64,000 bases of DNA from Vandiemenella viatica. Lineage: Eukaryota > Arthropoda > Insecta > Orthoptera > Morabidae. Both the position numbers and the translations under genes were made by a program. Shown here piece after piece: positions 1-11,090 of this stretch (positions are counted from its first letter, which is position 1; each line of letters begins with the position of its first letter). The stretch covers positions 223,489,473-223,553,472 of the forward strand of contig JARYHS010011408.1 of the NCBI GenBank assembly GCA_031002005.1, in the 5' to 3' direction. Under the pieces are notes generated by a model. That model had not been told where the DNA came from. It ran no database searches and saw only the letters and a program-made list of their open reading frames with translations.

Positions 1-123
1 GCTGGAAATGTACTATAGGTGTTTTATTTTCATCCTAGTGGTTGTTGTTAGGTTGAAGAAGAAACGTCACCCCAAAAGCACACTATACCACTATTTTAAC
101 ATGCTATATATATCGAAAGAGCG

Positions 124-450
124 TTCTGGTGGCTCAGTGGCTAAGGCGCTTGCTTTCAAACTTTCGCTGCTCCTGCCCCGGGCACGAATCCCGGCAGGCG
201 CAGGAATTTGAGAGTTGTGTTTAATCATATGAGCTATGCCAGGACGCTCCGTGGTTCGGATTCCACGTTAAACTGTAGGTCCCAAGCCCAAATGAGAAAG
301 AAAGAAGGGTTAGAAGATGGGCCAACCCCCTACTTCTGTAAAAAGAACCGGGTTAAAGAAAAATACAAAGGGAATAGCCGGACGGCCTATACCTGGGTAT
401 TCTGCGATAGACCTCAAAGGTCCATGAAAAGCAATAAATGATGATGATAT
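124..450 (+). repeat. tRNA-derived SINE, family A
   Basis: A pol III-type head is visible: a box A-like GGTGGCTCAGTGG at about 128-140 and a box B-like stretch near 185-196. A body follows that contains the phrase TTCCACGTTAAACTGTAGGT. The copy ends in a short TGATGAT tail near 438-450 rather than poly-A. The same body phrase recurs on the minus strand near 4.5, 13.2 and 22.0 kb, and a related head lies at 60.13 kb, so this is a dispersed family and not a functional tRNA gene. The two short reading frames across it are incidental. Confidence 0.75.
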
Positions 451-2084
451 ATCGAAAACCAAGCGAAATATCAAAGGATTTTATTCTTTATTTTCGATTT
501 GTTTCATCGAGTTCTACAAGAATTCATCATCAGATTGTGGAGCCAATATAATAATAGAACTGCCATTGTTTCTAATGTTACTGTCATTAATTGTTCTCAT
601 GGAAGTTAGTTGCTCATCTCCAAAACAGTTCTTCTGTTACAATGAAAAAGATGATACAAAACGTCATCTTAGAAGCAATATTTTTTTTTAAACAAAAGAA
701 AAAACTTAATTAAGTGCTCTTGGTTGTCCTCGTTAGCTTCTCTGTATATCTTTGGCAGCTCAAAAAATGTGTAACTGAAATCACAAAAAAAAGAAAAAAA
801 AATATAGGTAATGTGTTCTATGAAGTCAACATTATTCTAAAAACTTAAAAAGAAGGAAACTGATCTTTTTGTGCACTGCAATACTCGCTCATTAGTACTT
901 GTGACAAATATTATATTTATGTCTGATTATAACAACCTTGTGATATTCTGATGCCGTCATTAAAAAAAAAAAAACTACAAGTATGATGTTCCATGTAAAG
1001 AAACATACGTATTCAGGTATTCAGTACGTCATCAAGATCTAAGAAGGACAGAATTTTTCAATATCGATAAGTACGAATAATATCTACAAATGATGTTACT
1101 AAGTGAAAACTTCTTCTTGATTTGTTAACGGCCTTCAGAAAATTTCGACGTCCAGATAATCACTTAACGTAAATCGTTCAGTATCGGAGTATATTGTTGG
1201 CAAGTAGTGCTTTAATTATTCGCACGGCAAATCGTCCTCTGGGTTCAATGAAACAAAGCGGGAGGTCGTTGACAATGAGCCAAGCTTAGAAACTGGGTCG
1301 CAGTCAAAGTTTATTTTAGTTTCGATTGCTGTAAGGTCAGTACCGGGAGACATCCATTGCACTCGTCATATGGTCTCTCATAGTTTCGAGTGATATGCAA
1401 TAAAGTTGCTGTAAAACTGAAGATACACAATTTTATACAACAGTGGGAACCGATTTGTTAGGCTTGTTATGTTTTGACTTTGTTACCTAATACATACGAG
1501 GGGTATGTTAAAAATGTTGATACAGAATGCAAGATATATAAAATTAACAAACAATTTAATGGGTAAACGACACGACAAAATTAAGGAAGATCTCATTCAT
1601 TACTGAAGTTGCGTAACTATGTGTAATGTTATACATGTTGGCACGTATAAAGATTCGAGTAGTAGTTAAGGAAACAAAATTTTCTGTTGTCTTTAATTGT
1701 TGAGGATAGCAAATTCAAAGCTTGCTGGAATAGAAACTTTACGTTACTAACGTAAAACATTCTCAGGAGGATGAACTGAAAAGTTGCCGTCCTCTACAGC
1801 AGGTGGGGCTGCAAATAAATGGAAAATGTACTACCATGTAAATTTAGTGATCATCTACCTCTAGACATACTTTCCTATCGATATTCTATTAATTTATTCA
1901 TCATTGCAGCGTGGAATGTTGCATTACAAAATTTACGATGAATATTGAGAACTTTCTAGATGATCCAGCAAGTTCGTAGACTTGTAGCTGTACGCTATAT
2001 CCTGTTAGATTTCAGTGTTTCTTCTTCCAAATAACCCATTTAGAGGGTACAATAAATCAGCTTTGGCTATGTTTCTTTGTATTT
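451..2084. other. No gene seen; AT-rich DNA
   Basis: Both strands are closed by frequent stops. Short A-runs occur near 786-803 and 961-974. No terminal repeats, ORF of note or recognisable element were found. Confidence 0.6.
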
Positions 2085-2275
2085 AATTTTCTTTGCTTCC
2101 AGACTTCCTTCGTCCTTTGAGAGTGTTGTTCCTTTTCTTCCTGGGTCCATTTCCTTCCCTTCATGAATTTCTGTTTTTCCTGAAAACCTGCCTTTTGAAT
2201 TACTTCTCTATAGATTTTTCTGTTGTCTATTATATCTGTTACTTCGGTGTTTAAAATTCCATCCTCCAGAAATAG
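2085..2275 (-). pseudogene. LINE reverse-transcriptase C-terminal tail (fragment)
   Basis: The minus strand reads an uninterrupted stretch of about 55 codons containing RKIYREVI, then GRKWTQEEKEQHSQR and KEVWKQRK. This R-K-W-T-x-E-E-x-x-x-x-x-x-R pattern is what I know from the extreme C-terminus of some insect LINE polyproteins, after the reverse transcriptase and a basic linker. There is no start codon and no upstream RT domain, so the copy is 5'-truncated. It may come from the same LINE group as the fragment at 55.1-55.6 kb, which holds the part just upstream. Assignment rests on motif memory only. Confidence 0.5.
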
Positions 2276-2310
2276 TTGTTACTGTTTATCTGGGTTAGGT
2301 GCGGACATTA

Positions 2311-4440
2311 TTTAAAAAAAAAAAATTTTGACTTAAGTCTGTTTTATCTTCATGAACTAAAAAACAAATTAAACCACCAATATTGATCAGCGACTTAAAA
2401 ATCTAAACACTATAAACAATTTATAGTTTAGGAGTTGTAAGGAGAACATTTTTACGCCAAACACAAAATCATAACCATATAAGCATAATTAATATTTCAT
2501 CGGATTAAAGAAAGTGCATCTCCCAGCGGGGAACCTATAATACCTGAATTGATACTTCACCGCGAATGCTGTGACTCATAGTGAATATAAACGAAACAGC
2601 CAATTATGATTACAAAGAAAGACGCAACCATATGGAATATTGACTAAATCAACTAAGTTAGTGAATTACCGGGAGGAGTAATTACAAGTGTGGTGATTTG
2701 ACATTAGGGGTTCCAGAATTTTTTATTTGGACGCAAAATGAGCTCTGAGTTAGCAAGAACTGGACACCAAATAACAATAAAGTGAAATTTACTTTGTAAT
2801 TGTACAGAATATATGCTAGCGGAGAGATATTTGGCGATTTAATTCAGTTATTAAGAAATAACTGATTAAGAATACATGTTATTTCCCACTGTGTATTTCG
2901 GGTGCATAAAGAGTTACGAGGACATTAATAAACAATTCAAATCCCTTGATTAAATAATTATCAATATTACAAGAAGGCCATCTTCTCACGTGTGGAATTG
3001 TTAAGAAAATTCCTACAGTGGAACTATCGGTATGTTAACAGTGCCCCAGAAGACGTTGACAGGAAAGGATGTTCACATTTTTCAGATGCTGCGTTTCGTT
3101 TTTTCTCTGTCTGTAGGACGGTAACGTCTCGCCGTCTCCGCATCGTTTGCAGACACAAATAACTTGGAATGTCATAAAATATCTTTGATAAACACTGTGG
3201 GCTAAAAAGAGGAGTCACGTCACTGGAATTCCAGTCTGCGGTAGACGATGTTAAGAGTGTAAGTAAGAAGTCTCCAAAAAAGCTTTCGGCCGAATTCTAC
3301 GGTGGACAGACAATGGAAGGTTAAAGACAAAAGACTCGTATACTTTACGGATCTAACGGTTATACTATGAAAATAATTCCTCAACAAATCCAACTACAAA
3401 CATCAATTTTGACTTTCTTTTATTTTCATGAAAAATATTCGATCCATCTAAACTACAGCTAAAGAATTGTCTAAGAATATCGGAAAGGTGATAATTTTGT
3501 TTTCTATGAAATCTAATAACAATTCCTTAGCAAACAAACAGAATTTATCAAATAGCGGAAGGCAAATAAATTTTCTCAATAAGAATGAGAAACATACTGT
3601 GATGCCAAAATTAAAGCATTGACTCTCATATGTAGTGGTGCGCTCACGTGAAAAAATTATTTTAAACAATGTTCGTACAGTACATAACAGAAATCTCTCA
3701 CGGCATCAAGTTTTTGAGATTATTTTAACATCATGTATTCAACACAATGTTTCTGCAGCGCTATAAAAAAATCGAAAGCGGAATTTTAAAGGCACGAATA
3801 ATCAAATTGCAGGGTGCTGTAGTGTGATATGAACATATTGCCTCCAGAGTTGTTATATTTCATGATATAATGAGTTTTGTTTATTCCTGACATGAAATAT
3901 CTCATTATTTTCCCACAATAAGGGATTTTTGATATATAAAAATGATGTGCATCTATTTAGTAAGACGACGTATAGCAGTAGTCTATAAAGTAATTTCTCT
4001 CCAAGTATAATGGGTGTAATTATTTTCAATTACTGACATGTATATAAAAACATAAGCTAACTTAGCCCCCAACCCGAAGGGGGAGTAGTTTACAACGCGA
4101 TACATGACGTCAATAACATGGCTCCCATAAAACTATTAATACTAATTACTAATAACTAAGATCCTGGTGCCTCGTGCTATAAAAAGAGCGTTCTGGTCCA
4201 GGCTGCAATTCAACTTAACCTCAATCTGAACAGAAATGCCGTTATAAAATCAAACTGGGAACACGTCTGAACATATTAAGTACATCGCGAACTATATTTC
4301 GGGTAATAACACTGCCTACGTCATGATTCCTAGTGCGCGTAGCATAAATTATTACAGTTTCATCATGCAACATCAGTATAAACTGCAACTGTACTAGCAA
4401 ACGCGCAATAAAATATTCACTGCATCGCGATGTAAACTTG
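2311..4440. other. No gene seen; AT-rich DNA with two short minus-strand frames
   Basis: Minus-strand frames of 64 codons (3024-3218) and 73 codons (3448-3669) are open but match nothing I recognise and show no domain pattern. The rest is low-complexity AT-rich sequence. Confidence 0.5.
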
Positions 4441-4600
4441 ATCCCTCGAAGGTTGGTTGGATCCTCCCAAAGGAGGCGTACTAAGCCACTGTGTCAGAGG
4501 TAGTACGGCCAGTTGCTTTCCTCTGGGACCTACAGTTTAACGTAGAATCCGAATCACGGAACAAAAGCATAGGTACCATCATAAAGGTGCATTTAGGAAT
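4441..4600 (-). repeat. SINE family A, body fragment
   Basis: The stretch contains GGTTGGTTGGATCCTCCCAA (4451-4470) and a diverged CTACAGTTTAACGTAGAATC. It is nearly the same order and wording as 21.90-22.02 kb, and the second phrase is the reverse complement of the body of the SINE at 124-450. The tRNA-like head is missing, so only the 3' part of the family is present here. Confidence 0.7.
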
Positions 4601-4917
4601 TACGTAAGAATTCTGACTTAAAAATGAAATCCCTTTTTTAATTAGATACAACTATTCCTACATGTGGGTCACAAACAACTATCGTAGACAATATAAGCAG
4701 AAATTAGACGGAAAGTAACTTAAACTGTAATCCTAAAGCCAGAAACTAGACAAACAGTCGCTGCAAAGAAATAAGACATTAACAGTATTTCTTAATACCT
4801 TAGTATGGCCGTATACGAAAATCATAACTATCCAAATTGTCCTTCCATCACAATCCAAGTAAACATAATATTTATGCGATGTTGTTGCAGGCCATGTTTC
4901 CACAGTTGCTTAATTAA

Positions 4918-4978
4918 TTACTAGTTGAAAGAACACGCCAATGCAACAGTTACATTGGCGTGTTCTTTCAACTAGTAA
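4918..4978. repeat. Perfect 26-bp inverted repeat with a 9-nt loop
   Basis: Arms 4918-4943 and 4953-4978 are exact reverse complements; the arm begins TTACTAGTTGAAAGAACACG. The loop is CAACAGTTA. It is not preceded by a reading frame or followed by a T-run, so nothing points to a terminator. The flank to its left resembles 35.20-35.26 kb, where the inverted repeat is absent. Confidence 0.9.
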
Positions 4979-5145
4979 TAATATTTATGATGCCGAGTGA
5001 TCTAATTAACATCTCACTACATCAAAATGAGGTCTATAGAAAGAGATAAAAACATTAACAGCACAAACTTATCAGATACCACAGGGGTGCTAAGTTGTTG
5101 CTACACAGTAAGGCTGATGGTATGCACACAGTGCCAAACAAAAAA

Positions 5146-5580
5146 GTCTGTCATTGTTTGCTATAGTCTGTTCACTCCCAATTGGCGGTTCAAGATCACA
5201 TTCCACTTATAGCACGCCCGAAAGGGATCTGTCGTTTATTGCTATAGTCTGTTCACTCCCAACTGGCGGTTCAAGATCACATTCCCCTTATCCTGGGCCC
5301 TGAACGGATCTGTCGTTGTTTGTAATAGTTTTTCACTCCCGATTGGTGGATCAAGGTCACGTTCCCCGTATCCCGCACCCCAAAGAGGTCTGTCGTTGTT
5401 TGCTATAGTTTGTTCACTCCAAATCGGCGGTTCAAGGTCACATTCCCATCGTACCGCACCCGGAAGGGATCTGTCGATGTTTGATACAGTTTGTGTACTC
5501 CAAATTGGCGGATCAAGGTCACGTTTCCCTTCTACCGCACCCGAAAGGGAACTGTCGTTGTTTGCTATAGTCTGTTTGCT
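5146..5580. repeat. 81-bp tandem minisatellite with nuclear-receptor-like half-sites
   Basis: About 5.3 units are spaced at 5161, 5242, 5323, 5403, 5483 and 5565, a period of 80-82 bp. Each unit reads roughly CTATAGTTTGTTCACTCCAA, then an ATTGGCGG block, then TCAAGGTCAC or TCAAGATCAC, then a C-rich CCGCACCC block and CTGTCGTTGTTTG. TCAAGGTCA is the monomeric site type known for FTZ-F1/SF-1 and ERR receptors; in a decayed transposon end this may be coincidence. The unit also resembles the ends of the element at 31.8-33.0 kb. Confidence 0.9.
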
Positions 5581-5717
5581 CCCAGATCACCACGTCCCAG
5601 CAAGCTTGGCTTACTTGAGCTCGTCTGCAGACCTTCCGCGCATGCGCGAATTATTGATGGGGGTAAGTGAAGCGAAGTGACCTTGAGTCGCCTATTTAAA
5701 ATGAACGGAGTATAATT
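5146..5717. mobile_element. Short non-autonomous element whose left terminal repeat is tandemly expanded
   Basis: Near 5675-5717 the array motif appears once in inverted orientation: read on the minus strand it gives CCGTTCATTT, then AGGCGACTCAAGGTCACTT, matching the order TTCACTC - GGCGG - TCAAGGTCAC of the direct units. Between the array and the inverted copy is a GC-rich spacer with CGCGCATGCGCG (5637-5648). The whole looks like a MITE with one end amplified about five times. The exact outer borders and any target duplication could not be fixed. Confidence 0.55.
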
Positions 5718-6907
5718 GTCCAGTCCATCCCGCAAGACGCCGACACGGCGCGGGCGTGACATTTTGACTAGCTACTTTCCATAGCATTGGAGGGAAGGTT
5801 GAGGCACTTCACTGGGTAGAGAGCATTGTTGTGACGCTAATACAAAGAAGAAAGAACATTGCAGATTGCTCGGGATTTAGCAAGGGGTCTGCAAAAAGCA
5901 AATATACAAGGTTGCTCTACGTGAAAAAAAATGAATGAATTTTCGGGTTGTCTAAGTTATCTCAAAATAGTACACATAACATAACAACAGCTATAAGTAT
6001 TCCACGAACAAGTCTTCACTGCATAACACCTAGACATAGACGAAATTCCATGTCATCTAGTTTTCATTTCATGCCGCTCTTATCAAATGCCAGTTTTATC
6101 AGTGGTAATTAATTTTCTTATATTATATTTATGTAACAATTACTGGACCTTCGTTCAAAAATTCGTTTCTAGTATCGATGTTGACTGGATGTACGCTGAC
6201 TTGTAACTTCACATGTCGCTAATATCATTCTAAATGTTTTATCAAGTTTATCAATTCTTTGTTTCCGTTGTAAATGACATTTGAATTTTATTTTTTGTGA
6301 CTTTCGGTGACAGATTCGCAAGGAACATTCAGCCCACCATGACTCAACAATTTCTCAAAATGTTATTAGTTAGAAATATTAGTAACAGTGTTCAGTTGTG
6401 TGTTATAATGTCGAAGTTAGTTTGTCGAGTGGCCTAGAACTCAGAAACCTTTAATTACTTCGAAGTCTTGTGTCCTTATCAGACGAACTGACACAGGCAC
6501 CAGCACGTTCTGTTTGATGAAGCGAAAAATTCTTTTTCGCCCTTCTTGGACCTATTTAACACTGTTTAACAGCGACACTTTGGGAAGATCTGATTCAGAT
6601 GGAACACAAACAAACATATCGGACATCTTTTCAAGGTTCTTGGTAAGTATTCTGCTGTAAATGGTTATTATTCTCTCTGCTCTGAGTAAATCCTTGATAT
6701 TTCCTCAGCTTAAACTCATACAATGACTTTTATGCTTCAAGCATTTTTTTTTTTTTTTTCGTTTCTGAATTTGATTTGTTGAGAATGATAGACAACTAAT
6801 GTCTAATATGTAAACCAACCGTATATCATTCAACGATTGACTTTTCGGTAGTCAAATATGATTATGGTTGTAATATAAAAATTAAAGAGTTTTCTTTTTG
6901 TTGTTTA
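5718..6907. other. No gene seen
   Basis: AT-rich DNA with a T-run at about 6744-6759. The start, up to about 5900, is less AT-rich and may still belong to the preceding element. Nothing else is recognisable. Confidence 0.5.
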
Positions 6908-7136
6908 TTTGGTATTCGGCATCTGAGGCCATATAGCCAGCTCAACATTGACTACGTGTGATCCAGTGCTTTCAGTTTCTTCCAGTACGCATTTTACAAC
7001 CAGTTATACATACCACAGGACGGACATTACATTCACAGACACAACACTGAAACACCCATGCCAGCGGCCGGACTCGAACCGTCGACCTTCGGTACGTGGA
7101 GCTAGTACTCTAGTCCCTAACCTACCGAGCCGGCGA
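6908..7136 (-). repeat. tRNA-derived SINE, family C
   Basis: Read on the minus strand the copy begins with a tRNA-like head: GCCGGCTCGGTAGGTTAGGG, then a box B-like GGTTCGAGTCCGG, and ends with GAGCTGGCTATATGGCCTCA. A second copy lies at 59.59-59.79 kb with the same order and a long terminal homopolymer. The head resembles a tRNA but is too diverged and too embedded to be a tRNA gene. Confidence 0.75.
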
Positions 7137-7137
7137 A

Positions 7138-7884
7138 TTAAAGAGTTCTTCTGGACTAATCAGGACGGAAGACAACTAAAACCATCCTTCCAGGGTATTT
7201 AAAGCACAAACGGTTTTTCTTATTGCTCCAATTGCTCTGTTGATATAGAACCTGTTATGGCTTTCTGTTTTTACAAGTCATTGTCGTAAGCATACCTGCG
7301 TACCACGTTTCCATCTCGTCTACAGATAGCTTCTGAGTTACGTCGCGTCGTGGCGACATGCGTACAACGTGGCCAGGGAGGGATGCCTCAGTAAAAATAG
7401 TGCTGACTGTGTCATCACGTTTATAACGGGCACTGCGCCCGGTGGACAATGTCGTCTGGACACAGTGATCTCTACACACCCGTCAACCAAACTAACACTG
7501 ACCACTCAAACGTCCCCTATAGTACAGAAACGAACTACGGCTCAACAAACACCTGTACACATTGGAGTTTATGCGTGTTGTAGCGGACTGCTTTCTGCAA
7601 TGTTTTGTAGATCATGGAGCCTCTCTTTCTATATCTCAATTTGCATTGTGTATTGCAGTCTAATTTATGTCAGAAGCTAAGCCTGGTGGATGAGTATTAG
7701 CTATTTGCTAGTACTGAAGTGTAAGTTCCCGTACGGATCTCTACAGATCGGTTTTCGATGTTCTTCCGAAATTACTTCAGGCAAATAGCGGGATTCCTTC
7801 CCGTTCCTTGTCTCTCATGCCGTCATGGTTCCAATGACCTCGACGTAGTCAAACCTAGAGGCCACAACGAAAATAAATAAATAA
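7138..7884. other. No gene seen; two opposing short frames
   Basis: A 74-codon minus frame (7255-7479) and a 103-codon plus frame (7369-7680) overlap. The base composition is closer to 50% GC than the surroundings. Neither product is recognised and neither has a signal peptide or domain pattern I can support. It could be single-copy sequence. Confidence 0.4.
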
Positions 7885-8768
7885 AGGCCCGTTCACACTA
7901 GCAGTCAGCTCAGGTCAAAAATCGGTATACTCGTAATCCAATGGGAGCATTCAGACTACGCGGTCCACTCAGGTCAGGGCAAGGCAGGTCAAACAGAAGA
8001 TCGCGCCGCCACCCATCAACAACGGTCAAGACCTGAGCTGACCACTAGTGTGAACATTGAAACAGTCAGGTCATGTCAGATCAACTTGGGCAACGAACGT
8101 CTAAAAACTTTTGCTCATAAGCAATAAAAAGAGTAATAAATTAATAAAAAAATGTTTTAAAAGTATGTTATTTCTGATTATTAAAAAGTTGTCAAAATTT
8201 TAATATAAATTCAGATATTATTGCATGTTTTCGTATTGCCAAGGTACAGATTCTGCTTCCGAATTAAAAAATGTGAATTTATTTTTTGTATCAAAAGGAT
8301 TCCTCTCGTTCATCCTGAGATTCACTACATGACATGAAATTTTATTTTTCTGTAAACAATTGTAAAAAATGTTGTTAAAATTATGTTATCAATTAATATT
8401 GGAGCAGATTTAAAGTTTTCTAAATTAAATTCGAAATGTTTAAGCTAAAATATCAAAAACATTTCCCACCACTAGTTTCGCATGACATAACCATTTTTAT
8501 CTCTTGATTTATTTGCGACTTCAAACTCTGTATTCAACCTGAACAGTCGTCTTTTCGATCCTATTCTCTTCATCCAAAATCAGTGCGATTTTAATTAACG
8601 TTATCGTAGAGAGTGGTATCGTTTGCTGTGAGCAAATGGTATGAAATGGGCATCGTCTACGACTTGATCTGACCTGACCTGAGCTGACCTGACCGCTAGT
8701 GTGAATGCTATCCTGGATCGTGAGCTGTGCTGGCCTGAGATAAGCTGACCGCTAGTGTGAATGGGCCT
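7885..8768. mobile_element. 884-bp MITE, PIF/Harbinger-like, TAA target duplication
   Basis: The left end is AGGCCCGTTCACACTAGCAG and the right end, reverse-complemented, is AGGCCCATTCACACTAGCGG: 18 of 20 bases match. TAA sits outside each end (7882-7884 and 8769-8771), the TWA duplication typical of PIF/Harbinger. Next to the ends are repeated CAGGTCAG / CTGACCTGA blocks (about 7905-8085 and 8660-8750). No transposase remains; the centre is AT-rich. Confidence 0.85.
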
Positions 8769-8774
8769 TAAGTC

Positions 8775-8985
8775 ACTAAAGAAATCACTTGGAAGGGAGG
8801 ATTGCGGAAACTGTTCGGAAGTGACATTCACGTGACGCGGTTCGATTCTCAATGCAGCTGTAAAGTTTTTGATTTTCCTGCTTTTTCCGAGATCACTCCA
8901 GATGAAATACGCGACAGTTCCTTCGCAAAGCCCACGGTCGATTTTCTTACCGTTTCTTATCCACAATCCTTTCTCGGCGAGTAAA
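8775..8985 (+). repeat. SINE-like repeat with a box B-like motif
   Basis: A possible box B (GGTTCGATTCTC, 8840-8851) is followed by TTTTCCGAGATCACTCCAGA, the layout seen in the other SINE bodies of this window where a short phrase about 40 bp after box B is conserved. The first frame on each strand is incidental. No second copy was found here, so this rests on resemblance only. Confidence 0.4.
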
Positions 8986-9515
8986 CAATAAAGACAACAA
9001 CAATACTCTCTTAACCTAATTCAATTACTGTATGTCAAATATCTGCACCTGCGGCTGATTGTATTGATGCATATATAAACCAAAAAAGATATATATTATT
9101 TGAAAAAAGTAGATTCAGACCGAAGTTAAATGCTGAAAGTGGATGCTTCTTTCTCCTCTTAAAGTGGGTTTACAAACTCAAACCATTTGCACAAAATGGC
9201 TTGCGCAAACCAATTTGTGCAAATGAACTGAATGAAATGTTGCCGTTCAGTTTGGCTTGCACAATTATGAAGTGAAGAATCACGAAAATTGTAGTTTTCT
9301 GTATTCAAAATGGAAAATTTTGACGAAGAATGAATTCTTGTAAAGGCTGCGGTTTGTATTATATATAAAAAAGATCAAATTGAAGGCAAATGAAAAAGCA
9401 TTTTTAAATTTAATCATGACAATAATTCAAGAGTAGAAACTGCTTGCAATTTTTCTACCAAAATGTTATGCCCATGAGATTTAGCGTTGCGGTCACGGTA
9501 TTCTTTACTCTCAAC

Positions 9516-10659
9516 CAGGGTTGGCTTGATTAAATCATTCTGATTAAAATTATGATTTTAATCAGAATGTTTCAACAACAAAAATCGGGGGTTTCATCGA
9601 ATTGTCATTTAGTGGACCAACCAAAGTAAAAAGCTAATCAATGTCTGAATTGTAATATTCAAAAAAAAATGCTAATTTTTCATGCTTTCTGTCCCCAATC
9701 TATTTCGTAAAATATACTGAACAGTCCGAATGTGGAAAATACTCTTTTCACCGACGCTGATAATACGCCAAAAAGTGGCTGGTCGGTATAGCTTTGTTGT
9801 ATATCTTTTTAAACTCACATAAATGGCTAATTCTAGTTTCATCAAATTTGGCGTCAAGTCTTATCCACGGCTTGACTGCGTCGGACAGAGGCTCATTACT
9901 TTTTTGTAGGATATCCATTGCGATTGATACTGTTTCAGTATCTCAGAAATTATTCAACAGATATTTTTACTACCATGTTTTCGACTTTTTACTGAGTTAC
10001 AATGTCTACTATATTTCTGTTCTCTTCACAAATCTTTATTAACGTTTGCCACTCAGAAATGTGAACTTCAAAAACATCAGTCGGAGTGTTCCAACGAACG
10101 CGTTGTGGTAACACAAAAGCTTTTCCACCTTTTTAAAACAATTTGCAGCATGACTGTCTCGGAAATGTTTGCACAACATGCTCCTTTGTGTTGCCCATTT
10201 ACACTTCCAAATCCTTTGATAGTAAATTCAGAAAATGTGCTGAGCAACCACATGTTATATTATTTCCATTTTTAATGTATCTTCTCATTTTTGCCATATT
10301 GGAAGCGTTATCTATTACGAAATTTGCTAACTCTACCATTCAACTTAGATTTCAGATGCTCTATTAAAGCCATAGCAAGTTTAGTGAGGTATTAATACGT
10401 ATGTAGCTTTCCGGATGTGTGTATAGTGTCAAATAGAAGTACTTCGTTATAATTCCTATAAATAGGTTTTTTCGGCGTCAGCTGACAAAACAAAGAGAGG
10501 AATGCCCTTCCTCTGCCGCCTACAAATGCGTTTCGTTTAGCACAAATAGTAGTTGAATTATGATGTTTTTTTTTTTTAAGTGAAAAATTATGATTAATTT
10601 CATTTCTTTAAATGATTTTTATTTTTATGAAAACATCGTGATTTTATTTTCCAACCCTG
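9516..10659. mobile_element. hAT element nested in the preceding element
   Basis: It starts CAGGGTTGGCTTG and ends CCAACCCTG. It is flanked by CTCTCAAC (9508-9515) and CTGTCAAC (10660-10667), an 8-bp target duplication with one mismatch. Both the duplication length and the CAGGGTTGG end fit hAT. The left end is followed by an AT-rich palindrome (about 9538-9570). The 1144 bp include a decayed transposase on the minus strand. Confidence 0.8.
9670..10375 (-). pseudogene. Decayed hAT transposase (C-terminal half)
   Basis: The clearest stretch, about 9770-9940 on the minus strand, reads TVSIAMDILQKS, then PLSDAVKPWIRLD, then FKKIYNKAIPTSHFLAYY. This follows the hAT pattern of a D-A-V-x-x-W segment, then a K-Y-x-K-A-x-T-x-x-H-F-x-A segment just ahead of the dimerisation region. 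The frame is broken by stops and shifts on both sides, and no start codon or BED finger is visible. It would have moved the surrounding hAT; the copy cannot be functional. Confidence 0.65.
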
Positions 10660-11090
10660 CTGTCAACTTTCCAACAGGGAAACGACTTGTGTTGTTCAAT
10701 AAATTCAAAAAGAAATTATTCTCTTTGGACTGTTGACTAATACAATAAACAAACTAAACAACAATTAACACGAACTGAGTGACTAAATAATAAAATAAGT
10801 GAATAAGATTACTGAATAGATAACTGCTAATAGATAAGGTCGGGGGAACAGGTGGTCGAACGTAGCCATTACCCATGCACATTGCACATGATCAAGATTG
10901 GAGCTGAGGCATGAGCCTTGTTCAGATGCTCATGCCAACACTCCAACCTCAAGCCAATTTTCTGCCGGGACAGATTTTATTCAAGCCAAACTTTTTGGCT
11001 TGCACAAACGTCATTCCAGCGTTCACACGCAACGATTTACTTGCACAAGCCAATTTGCGCAAATGGCTTGAGCGTATAAACGCACCTTTA

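Larger units (their letters stand above)
9162..11087. mobile_element. TTA-flanked Harbinger-like element, interrupted by a hAT
   Basis: Left end AAGTGGGTTTACAAACTCAA and right end, reverse-complemented, AGGTGCGTTTATACGCTCAA. The inverted ends run on through CCATTTGCACAAAATGGCTTG / CCATTTGCGCAAATTGGCTT, so the homology covers about 50 bp. TTA flanks both ends (9159-9161, 11088-11090). Without the nested hAT and one copy of its duplication the element is about 774 bp, so it is non-autonomous. No reading frame belongs to it. Confidence 0.75.

Noticed and set aside
4918..4978. Rho-independent terminator
   Set aside because: There is no T-run after the stem, no gene upstream, and the genome is eukaryotic.
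5146..5580. CRISPR-like array
   Set aside because: The whole 81-bp unit is repeated, without unique spacers, and the context is eukaryotic. It is a minisatellite.
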